Source of the DNA: Apteryx mantelli
Taxonomy: Eukaryota > Chordata > Aves > Apterygiformes > Apterygidae
Length of the DNA: 64,000 nucleotides
Assembly: GCF_036417845.1 (NCBI RefSeq)
Contig: NC_089979.1
Coordinates: forward strand, 7,493,424 to 7,557,423
Direction of reading: 5' to 3'
Shown here: piece after piece, positions 26,707 to 37,080 of the stretch
How positions within the stretch are numbered: position 1 is the stretch's first letter
How the letters are laid out: every line of letters starts with the position of its first letter
Translations under genes and position numbers: made by a program
The notes under the pieces: model-generated
Database searches by the model: none
Seen by the model: only the letters and a program-made list of their open reading frames with translations
What the model was told of the DNA's origin: nothing

Positions 26707-29700
26707 AAATACATAAAAACTTTACCACTTTGTATTTTGAGCAGTTCCTTTACCTGGAAAGACAAGGAGTTCCAGCTTGAAAAGTACGTTCCGCAACACC
26801 CTTGAGAAAAAAGTACGACTTCAAGGTTTGTTCCAATTCATAGCCACAGCATATTATTAGGAACGCTTAGGATCAAAATTATTCCTCCAGTTTCAATTAT
26901 AAACATGACTAAAGCTGTACATAACAGGGAGATGCGCACCTTAGGAAGACCACCACCACCACCGCTGGAAGTACTGCTGTGCAGACTGAATGCATTTTAG
27001 GCAGCAGGCTCACGTCCTTGCTCTAAAATCCTTAAGTAAGGCAACATCATGTAAAACCGGTAACACAGAACAGACTCAGGGCTGCTGCCTCGCCAGGAAG
27101 GTTAAAGCCATCAGGGCAGCACAGAAATAGCTGTGCTACTGCCATATATTAAAATAAGTCATATGAGCAAAACATTTGAGCATTGACTTTAGGAAGCTCT
27201 GCCATTGATGTAGTTTTACTGAAGAGCAGTCCACCACTCCAGAGTGAAAACCTGATGCTTTACCCATTAAATAGTTCACCTCACTCCTCAAATGAGACTG
27301 TTGGTAATCTTAGTGTCCAGCCCAAATTACAGCTAGTGAAATTGCATTCTGCTTATCTAAATTCCTCCCACAGTATTTTTGTACAATTTTCATACCTGGC
27401 TAGCATTTAAAACGTTAGTTGCTGTTTCACATCAGAGGTTCCAGCCTATCAGTGTGAAGCAAATCCATTATTATACATATCTCTTGATCTTATTCACATT
27501 TTAATTTTACTTTTATTTAAATAATCACCATCTATTGCTGTGGAAAACATTATAGAAATGCAGTTGTAGTACTGTGAAAGATGGTGGTAAAACGTTTTGG
27601 GATTATGAGAGTAACTGATTGCCTTAAGTGTTCAAAGGTAAAAAATATATATATACACACAAAAACAGACTTTTTTATGCAATGGTCAAAGCTTTTTACA
27701 GTCTATTAAAAATGGTATCATATTCAAATCAAGATACTTTGATAAGTGTGAAGAATAATATGAAAACTTAATTTCCCCCCCACAGCCCTCTAAATTTCAA
27801 AGCCATTCTTCCACAGTCAGTATATTGTATCAGAAAATATCAATACATGTTGAAGAGGAGGTATTTGGTGTGAAGAAGCTATTAAGTGATATTGCTCATT
27901 TTCAAAATAAATGTAAAGGAGGCAGGCCCAATTTATGCTCTTCTGGAGACGAATCTGAGATTCAGTGAATACAGGCCACACAACGGATGGAAACACACCT
28001 GAGGTATGGGATGACACTCACGCTTGGCAAGCGGCATTTACAACAAGAGCGCAAGGAGTTAAATTATCAGAAGTTTATTTCTGTTACAAATTATCACAAC
28101 CACAATTAATATAAAACAGAGAGAGCATTGAGGAAACATGACTGTTTGATACAAGATTTATCAAGGCATAAAAGCCTCATCCAGGATTCTACCACTAGAA
28201 AACGTGTGATTGTATAATATTAGAAGAAAGCACTTCTATGCAAAGACCAAGTGAAAGAGAATAAGCAGTATAATATACTCAACAGGGATTAAAATACGTT
28301 CATGTTGTATAACAAGTTGCTGAAGGAAGTGGAAGTTGGAGCATTATTTCTAACCAGGAGCCTTGTTCTGAGTAGGCCTGTTTACATTCAGCTAAAAAGA
28401 AAAGCTTCAGCATGAAACATTAATCTTCATTTTTAACTTATCCATGTTGCTCATACATTAGACAAGCTATTTCCAAAAGCATATTTAAACTTTAGTCATG
28501 GGACTTCACACACTCTCTCTCACACTTGCTGCATAAGGCTAAAAAAGTCACTGAAGGAACATGAGGTTGAATTATTGCTTGGTACAAGAACTGAAATGAA
28601 AATTCTTTATTGAGATCCAAATAAAACACTGTTGAGTCACTAAACAATTATGGATTTATATACAATTTTTTAAAAAGTGTATAATGTTATACACTTTAAG
28701 GCTTTCATACAAGATACAGAACAGGATTTTCATATTCCGAAGCCAGTCTCGTTGCCTAGGTACGCTGACAAGTGCAATGCTCTAAGCAGTCCGTAATTAA
28801 CATGGCAGAAGTCCCTGAAAAAGAGCAAAATGGAATTTATTTGTATACGTCTGGAGATGAATGATTACCAAGTCTCTGGGGACTGCCAGATTGCAAGCAA
28901 TGGGATCAGGCAATTAAGTAGGTAATAAATGTATGTAGATTTATGGAAACCATTGCAGAAACTGTGCTATCACTGTAACTCAGTGCAAATATGATCAAAA
29001 GGTTCTGTTCAATAAAGGCCAATTAATAATATGATTAATTATAATGATTATCTTATTTGTTTGACCATGTTTGACACACAGCAATTGACCAGTGTAAAAA
29101 CATGAAATCCTACTAGAATGGTTGAATGTTCCTAGCTAAAGTTTGTTGCAATAAAGGAAGGCCGATTTCTACACAGGAAAAAAAAATTAGGCACCTTTTT
29201 AGATTATTTTTCTCCCTATACGAAAGCTAACCAATTCCATTTCATAGATTAATCTAAAGAGGAAATAACAACAAAAAAACCCTAAACAGAAATGCAATAG
29301 CAGAACACAATGCTAATGCATGTTATTTCAGGAACTGTCAAGAGAAGTTTTGTACTGCAAATTCGCAGTTTCTAAGAATATCTAAAAAGCAGCTGGTTGA
29401 ACTGATGTAATTCATTGTATACACAAGTATAAGACATGAGCATTTATATAAACTTTTTTTTTTTAAAAGGCATGAAAACTGTCTTATTTCTGCTAAGAAA
29501 AATCTGATGAGTGTGAGGGACTCTGGTTTTAAAATTCATACCACGCTATTACAGTCAATATACATGCAGACAGTTTTTTCTTATGTATCAGATTCTGCAA
29601 CTCATTAAAAGAGCAATTAAAATTGGACTCCAGTGTTAACCTTTTGGTCAAGGTGGGCCACAGTTACTTAAAGGCAGCACTGTATGTCCACAGAGTAGGA

Positions 29701-31991
29701 GGAAGTGCAAGGCTCACAGGCTTTTTGGGACAGAGCAGCAGCAGCAAGACAGCAGAAGAGGATGCTACTCAACTCATCCTCCCTACAGTAGGCACCAAGG
29801 AAAGTTGCCATCAAGAAACACAAGTTGGATAAACACTCTGGCAGGCTGAAGTCACTTCCAATTCAGTCATTCCTCTATTACTCATCCCTGCTACTCAGTA
29901 TTTCAGATTGAAGCCATCGTGTTTCCTCGTAGATAGTATATGTAAACTTTGTGTTTACCAGTGAAGATCTCATATGGCTTATGTAACACTCCCTGATATT
30001 ACGCAGCTTCAAAGATGTCAACAGAAGGATTTGACCACTATGTATTTTAACATGATTTATTTATATACTCATTCTGCTGTAGCAGCTCTAGCTAGCCTTG
30101 CTGTTATTGAACCTCTGCTCTTTGAGTCCCAGAGGGCAGAAATCTTGTCTGACCTCTGCTAACCTGTACAGGGCCCTTTTATTTAAATCTTTATAATGGT
30201 CTCAAATTTGTTCTAAAGCTATTTTATATGTGCAAAAGGTTCTTTCTGCCTGCCTGTGAAAGCAATCACGTGTGGTATCCAGAATCAGTGCAATATGTGC
30301 AATATTTCAAAATATAGAGGTCTAAAGCACAAATTAAGACACTGAGTTCCTGAAATTAGTAGGAAGAATTACCACTCCAAGTATAAAGAAAAAACTCTTC
30401 TATTTAATTATGTATATATACCTATTCTGAGGACAAGCATGGCCAAATTATTTTATACTTTAAGTATTAAATTCATCAGAAACAGTAAGGCAAGCTATTC
30501 TGCAGCTAATGTCTCTCAGAGGACTTGACCTCTTTAATATTAAAACCCAGTTCACTCCTTGTGCAGAAACGCTCGACTTATAAAATTACGTTCTACAACG
30601 CTTTCTTCAGCTTTGTCAAACAAGCTTACTGACGTGTTTACTGACTGGACTAGAGTTTTAAATTCTCATTTGAAGACTACTAGCATAAAATTACATTCAT
30701 TTTCTCTTGCCTTTATCTGTCTGATGAAACTACCTACTCAGCTGAAGTGTAATCAAAGCTAAGTACATCTTTTAACTTCTAATCACAGGTGTAGTTAAAT
30801 TGTAAGCACCAAAAAACAGCCCATAGGACAGTGTCCACACACCAGCATAGCTTAATGTCATATTACTTTTTAAAAGCTGTGATTTTTCCAGAAAATTCAA
30901 AGTAGCCAATAATTTTGACCAGTCTTGGGGTCAGCACCTGTAACCATTATGTAATTAAAGCCCTGTGTATACAAAAAAATTAAGGACCTGATTGAAAGTC
31001 CCATTACCTATCTCAATTTCACAGATGAGTAGAGAGATACCTACCAAAGAATCAGAAGATTAAGGTTTTTGTTCTCCTGGCTCTCCAAGGAGTTGGGTTT
31101 CCTGACAAGAGGAAAAACAAATTTACTAAATATGAAAAACTTTCAAATAAAAACTGAAAAACCAATGAAAATTAACTATAATTAAAAGCAACTTAATGAT
31201 TAATAAAAAGCTTTAGATAACATTTGTAAGTTACATTTAAGTTACTAGAATTTATGGAAAAAGAATATAGTACAAACTGTTGGTTATGAGGTTTTACATT
31301 TGTTTAATAGGGAATAGTTTGCCAAAATTAAACTAACTAAGCTGAGGCTTTTTAGATTACTAACACAAATTGAACGTTTTAAAAGGAGAATTTAGGTGAT
31401 CTTGAAGCCTTCCCTGAACTCTAAAATGAAACTAAGTTGTAGTCTCCCTGTTTTTATTGGTTATATAAATTGAGATTAAAATCTTATTTGATTTATTTAC
31501 CTTTGCAAATGAAGACCGTTTTAAGGGTTACACATCCTCTGCCTCTGACGAAAGCGACCTCAATTAGTCAAGTCAGAAAGTCTTTAAAAGCTTTGTGTTT
31601 ATTGCTTCCAGCACGGAGCGAGGTGGTCATTAACGTACCAAAATTCTCATAAAAATTCCAAAGTTGCACTATTGAAAAAACGCTCAACAAGATGAAAACT
31701 AGTCACATCTTTTTCAGAAAATTCATTAGCTATTTTAAACCATTTTTAACAAAAATATTTTGATTTAATGTGGCACTCAAGCAGATCCATACCATTTGGA
31801 TACTTTAAACATCATTTAAATCTACTGTGAGTATATAAGTGTACATTTAGGTTTATACCATTTTTTTTTAAGGTGTGCAGTGTTTAATATGAGCCTTTTA
31901 AGCTGATCATTGTTAAATGGATTTCTCCCTGTTTACTACTATTTATGAAGTTTTATTATAAAATAAAGCATAAAATTAATCTCACACACAC

Positions 31992-32505
31992 TGTTTTTCT
32001 TTCAAAAGTTTATTTAGTATCAAGCAAGGGTAAAACTTTGCTTAACACTACAGAACATTTCAAGACTTGAGTTACAAAATACCACATTATTTGCATTTGT
32101 ACTTTGCTTCCCTTTTTACGCATATTTGCAAAGAGAAAAACTAGCAAATGGCTGAAAATAAAAACTAAAAACTAAATTGTTGAAAACCTTTAAAATAAAA
32201 GGTTACGCTTATGTTAAAAGAATGGACTAACATATTTAGTAAACCTAGTTTTTTAACACTAGTTAATCAAAGGTTATTTTTTGATTGCCTATTTTTCAAA
32301 TACAGTTTGGAAATAACAAAATTCCTTGTTTTACATATCTTTCTGTCCAGGTTGTTCTTTCAACAACATATTTTAAGTTCAGTCCATCCATTCAGATTTT
32401 TAAGCACTTTGATTTAATAAAAAGGGATTGTTCATAGAAAAAATTACTTTGAACAGTATACAGGACTGGTGGAGATTGGATATTTCACAACATCAGACAG
32501 TAAAA
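31992..32505 (-). other. KHDRBS3: KHDRBS3 3' untranslated region (inferred)
   Basis: The stretch from the TGA stop down to the first convincing polyadenylation signal is about 0.5 kb and AU-rich, with no continuing coding frame. It contains two small inverted repeats: 7-bp arms at 32185-32191 and 32198-32204, and 6-bp arms at 32351-32356 and 32362-32367. The 3' boundary is inferred from the signal and downstream element, not from transcript data. A further TTTATT on the plus strand near 31952 would give a second AATAAA, so a slightly longer form is possible. Confidence 0.6.
32009..32014 (-). terminator. KHDRBS3 polyadenylation signal AATAAA
   Basis: Plus-strand TTTATT reads AATAAA on the gene strand, about 490 nt after the stop codon. 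It is followed within 16-28 nt by a GU-rich tract on the gene strand (CAGTGTGTGTGAG, 31993-31981), the usual arrangement for a cleavage and polyadenylation site. Cleavage is expected near 31990-31998. Confidence 0.65.
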
Positions 32506-32597
32506 TCAGTATCTGGCATATGGCTGGTCTCTGTAGACTCCTTTTGTTGTCCTTGCTGAAGGTGCCTTGTGTCTTGAGTTGGTCCATTCTTCTTGCC
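32506..32597 (-). CDS. KHDRBS3: KHDRBS3 last coding exon with stop codon
   Basis: After the acceptor TTCTTGTAG the frame completes a glycine codon, then reads [24 protein letters not shown] and PYARY, followed by TGA at 32508-32506. A CTAAC branch-point-like motif lies about 22 nt upstream of the exon (plus-strand 618-622 of the 32 kb block). This tail is the conserved nuclear-localisation segment of Sam68-family proteins. Two residues differ from the mammalian protein as I remember it: T for A in RTAKG, and A for G in the terminal PYGRY. The codon for the second is a clean GCC. The total C-terminal length encoded in this window, about 141 residues, fits a protein of about 346 residues whose first 205 or so lie outside it. 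Confidence 0.96.
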
Positions 32598-35500
32598 CTA
32601 CAAGAAGGGAAAGCATAGTTAGACTTCTTTCAGTGTTCTCGGAGATACTGTACTTAATTTTTTGGTCATTTAATTGTGAATTAAGACATTTACTCAGAAC
32701 TGTAGAAACTGAAGTCTACAAGGGAAAAGCCTCATTTTACTGCAAATACCTGTGGCTTCCAGTATAAGCTAGAGGTAACATCGGACTTCACTGCAAAGAT
32801 ACTTCCTCTAAAATGCAAGAGCTAGGAAGGCAGCTTGTTAAAAAATTAAAAGGGCAAGGGACATTGCTCATTTGAATTGTGACAAAAGAAACTTGTGGAA
32901 AACCTTTATGTGCTATATTTAATGCTTCATAATCCTGTCATTTTAATGGTAATATTAATGAAAAGTAATGATATGATAATAAATGAGAAACAGAGACCTA
33001 CTGTGCCAGGTATTTACAACAAAAGGAATGATGCAAAGCCAAGAGCAAAACAGGCTATAACTACTGAAACAGGACTCAGGTGGGTTTTAATTACTTAAAG
33101 CCAGATCAGAATACCATTTAGCCCTGGTGAGAAAAATCACCACCACGACCCCACATATCTGAAAAGAGCGTATGTGCTTTTGTTCTGCTTTTTGGGAATT
33201 GCCCTGCCCTAAGGCAGACAGGTGCCTAAGTGAATCCCATGTAATCCAGAAACTGGGGGTGGAACTGGGTAGTTCAATGACTAGATATGGTCAACCAAAA
33301 TGTAAGCACCACCCTGTCTTTCTATTGAATAGAAAGTCAAAGTCAACAGTCAAAGAACCCCTGAACTTCTCCGAATGGGCTAAGTAACTCCCTCAGATAC
33401 CTCAAACCAGGTGACAGGATTCCAGAAAGCTCCAGAGGGTCCAATTCCATAGTCTTTTTATAAAAATCTCATCCGAGCTACCCAACTTTTAAGATTCGGG
33501 TGTTGCCTATGGAGTGTAAATTAAACAACCCATTAAGTGGACAGAACATTTGTCCAGCAGGTAAATGGCACAAATTCAATTCCGCTGCCAGGCTGGAAGA
33601 ATAAAACCCATAACTTAGGTGAGCTCCCCACCATTTGATTACAGGGTAACATGCATGAGAATCGACCTCTTGCGCTTTGTCGTCACAAGCAAAGCAGGAT
33701 TCAAATCCAGAAAGAATAAGAACCCTGGCTTAACAGTTAAAGCAGCTGGCTGAGGGGAAGTATTAAAGAAAATCTCAGATTTTAAGCACTGCTACAAGAA
33801 ACTAAGTTTAAATGTAAAAAGCAGTCTTGGTTAAGTAGAAAGAACAGTCTAAGATGACTACTTGCTCCCTTTCAAGCGATTTGCCAGATCAGTAGGCTGA
33901 AGAGTCACATTCCTTTCTATTTGTTCTCTTTTTGGTGCCATTAGGGGCTCTGAATCCTAAAAAACCCTTCTTCCTATATGCTCTGGACTTCAGCTTCTCA
34001 GAGGAGGAAAAAATTTAGATACTTTACAGGACACTATTTTTTCAGGGCCAACTCTAAGCAGCTATCTGCTCAGTTATGCATCTTATTCTGAGGCATCTAA
34101 TGTTCCTCACGTACTGTATAGGTGATGACTGGTATCTAATTCTGCATTTAAGGATTTATTTGCATTAAGAAATAAAGTGTCTGACTTGTAGGCACAAAGA
34201 CTTCATTGGTTGCAATCCATATACTTTCTCCAAGGTATTTACAATCTTCTCCTCAATATGAGGAAATAAGTCAGCATTCTGAGTGGCTGTTCTTTAAAAA
34301 AATAAATTCTAATAATTATATAAATTATTATAATAAATGACAAAATCAATTTTAAGTGCAAAACCAGTGAAAAGTAATTTCAGTCTTAAATACTGCAATC
34401 TACATTTTTCCTCTTAATTAACTCTACCTAGATTAGACTGTTTTGTACACTTTTCCCCATCAAATTTTCATTAATGAAATACTCATAGAAATCAGATTTA
34501 CACTGGCTAACAGTTTATTTTAATGCTGAAATACAAAGTGATTTAAGGCATAAAACTATCACAACCAATTGAAAGTGCTGGCAGACAGAGGAACTTCAAG
34601 TGACCTCTTCTTTTGATGAACTGATCTTTCCCTTTAGCAAACTGAATTAGTTTAAGTAGATGACATTAAACAAACCTCCACATTAGATGCATTTATCATG
34701 ACAAATAAATCTTAGTGGAGGTAATTTTTGTTTTCCACAGGAAACACTTTAAGATGAAGTTTAAGAAATACACCATAGAATACTTTCATGTGGGTCCTAA
34801 AATCACTGTGATATCCACTACCCAGAATCACAACTCGCATTAGTTACTAGCAATCCTCCAACACTGAAGGCTCTTGAGTGATCAACAATTCTGCTTCTCT
34901 GATCTCTAGCCAGAGACTTAACATTTATCCCTTAAGCAAAGGTGCCTTTTAACATGCTTCATGCTTCTAATCCATAACATTTCTTTAATTAAACCTGTCA
35001 CCACTGCACTTCTAGTTCAAAAAAAAAGTAATTTATCCCACTGGCATACGCCTTTTGCTTCATTATGCATTGTTTTGTCTCCGTATGAGTTACCCACTGC
35101 CCTTATGTCTATGAACTACCTAAAGTACTTTCATAACCTTTACATAACGACTCCCTGCTTGACTTCATGAGAGTGCAGCTTGAAAGTGAACTAATACCAA
35201 AAGACCATACAAGTTTAAAAACACACTCAGTTAGGCCCTGATCCAGCAGAGGACTTCAGCATGTTCTTAGCTCATACCTAGTTTGGTGCCAGCTGTGCCC
35301 CAAAACATCTCCTTTCATGGGTGAACAACTCCTGAACTAAGGCTATGCATCCCCAATATTTTCTTAAGTATCATCGAATGTTACATGAAAAGGGTACGCA
35401 AGCGTACTTAAAAATCAAACCAAACAACAAAACCACCCCACTTTCACATGATTAGAGTAGCTAACAGATCATGGAGACCTCTTGCTGTATTTGTCGCAAT

Positions 35501-35634
35501 ACCCACATGTGGAGCTCTGTGTCAGGAATCTCTGAACAGTAGTTATCTGCTACAGAATTCAGGTTTTCCTTAGGGAGATTCTTTTACGATTATTTTTTCA
35601 GAAGCCTTCCCTACTTTAACCATACGCTACTCAC
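32598..35634 (-). other. KHDRBS3: KHDRBS3 last intron
   Basis: This is a phase 1 intron of about 3.0 kb with donor GTGAGT (35634-35629) and acceptor TTGTAG. No second gene or coding exon is apparent in it. It contains a short ancient repeat-like match near 35234-35279 and a moderately GC-rich block at about 33170-33720 that looks like an old interspersed element but that I could not classify. Confidence 0.9.
35234..35279. repeat. Possible ancient amniote interspersed repeat fragment
   Basis: 'ggccctgatccagcagagga' followed by 'cttcagcatgttcttagct' resembles an old repeat common in turtles and crocodilians ('ggccctgatcctgcaaagcacttaagcatgtgctta'). Only about 45 bp are recognisable. Confidence 0.35.
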
Positions 35635-35693
35635 CGTAAGAGTCGTACGTTTCTTCACTCAGTCCATGCCCATAGTCATAGTAATCTGCTCCA
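35635..35693 (-). CDS. KHDRBS3: KHDRBS3 internal coding exon: YYDYGHG segment
   Basis: This 59-bp micro-sized exon supplies the last base of a serine codon, then [19 protein letters not shown], then the first G of a glycine codon. The sequence is as expected for KHDRBS3; KHDRBS2 has PEYYDYGHGVSEDAYDSY, so the GAD start and LSEETYDSY separate the paralogues. The acceptor has a long pyrimidine tract (35694 to about 35725) ending TGTACAG, and the donor is TACG|GTGAGT. The introns are phase 2 upstream and phase 1 downstream. The closely spaced tyrosines suggest the same kinase and SH2 role as the previous exon, by family analogy. Confidence 0.97.
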
Positions 35694-36984
35694 CTGTACA
35701 GGAGGAGGAGGAGGGAGCAGAAAGAGAAAAGGGAACAAGATATAACAGTTACAATTTAAGAAACAATGCTTACCATTTCATTCTATCTTTGAAAAGAAGA
35801 AAGCCGGAAGGACGTAGACATGTCCTCCACCAGGGAAGCTTAGCACCAAAGAACCTAAGCTGTCATTGCATCACATCTGTCCATTTACAAGAAGGGAAAA
35901 CAAACTCTAAAGTTATTTACATTCACTTAGGATTGTTTTACATCAATGAGCCCCTGGTCCATAGTGCTAAATGATGCTGCGGGATTTTTATACTGGAGAA
36001 ATCTTGGGAAATGAACATGCATTCAAAAGCACTTTGCATTGTATTTTCTTAATTCATGGTATCTTATGTAGTTGTTCAAACATTACACCTCCACCAAACA
36101 AAAAAAATCTTTTTGTGAAGTGCCTCCAGGCTATGAAGACAAAGAAACCTCTGTATATTTATGGAAAAGTGTCACTAGATCATAAACAGAATTGACTCCA
36201 CTCTTCCCTGGAGAGAGATGAACTGTTAGCACTACTTACAGATGGGAAGGTTGAAGGTCTTAGAGTGCCAGTGAAGGAATAGCGTTAGGTCTAGGTATTG
36301 AATGCAATTCCTTTGCCTTACAAACCTCTCTACTCACTACCTACCATTGTCTAGTATTTTGACTTTGCATCTCTCCATTTTGAGAAGTCTATTAAAAAAT
36401 ACCTCAATTTTGACCAGAGCAGTGAATTCAAAATTCACTGGTAGAAAACACAAAGGACAGGCAACATACTGATCTGAGGGCAAAATACTGTCTGAGGACC
36501 AGTCTTCAAAACAAAATGAATGTACACAGATTCAAAGACTATCATTTTAATAATTATCCTAGAAATGGCAACAGGAACTTCAGAGTTAAACAGAAATCTG
36601 CAGCAGCTAGGATTCAAGAATCTGTAGTAATATTATAGCCCATGGGCCAAAATAGCCTTTGAAATTCATTATGAGGCTCAGGAGGAGATGATACTCAATG
36701 GACTATGAAAAATCTTGAAACTGCTTGTAAGTGGAAAGCAATTTTGTAACTTTAGGACTTATTTCATAATGGCATTTTTATTAATATACAGACCACTGAA
36801 TGGAAATCCCAGGACAAGCCTTATTCCATGTTATTTTTTTATCATGTTTTCATGTTTCATATAACTGTAGCTGTGGATAGCCTTTATAGTCTTCCATAGC
36901 CTATATACAGCAAAGTCTATTAGACATGTTTAGAGGACAAACGCAAGTCTCTAAATTTGTTGTTTTTATAAAAAAGGACAGAAA

Positions 36985-37080
36985 GATAAATGATTGTTCA
37001 ATATCCCATAACCTGATCAGGGCTGATATTTGGGAAAAAAAATACTCTGCAAACCGATGCTTTACCTTTAGACCAAGAAG
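36985..37080 (-). mobile_element. Possible MIR-like SINE relic (antisense)
   Basis: Read on the plus strand, 'tgattgttcaatatccca', 'tcagggctgatatttggga' and 'gatgctttacctttagacca' parallel the reverse complement of the MIR 5' half (gtgacttgcccaaggtca ... agctgggattcgaac ... gtgctctaaccactagac). It is strongly diverged. In KHDRBS3 orientation it would be sense. Confidence 0.4.

Larger units (their letters stand above)
21326..31980. other. Gene-free 3' flank of KHDRBS3
   Basis: AT-rich sequence between the 20-kb CR1 copy and the polyadenylation site of KHDRBS3. Apart from one or two old CR1 fragments and three microsatellites I see nothing identifiable. In mammals the region downstream of KHDRBS3 is a long gene desert before FAM135B, and this emptiness is consistent with that. 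Confidence 0.7.
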
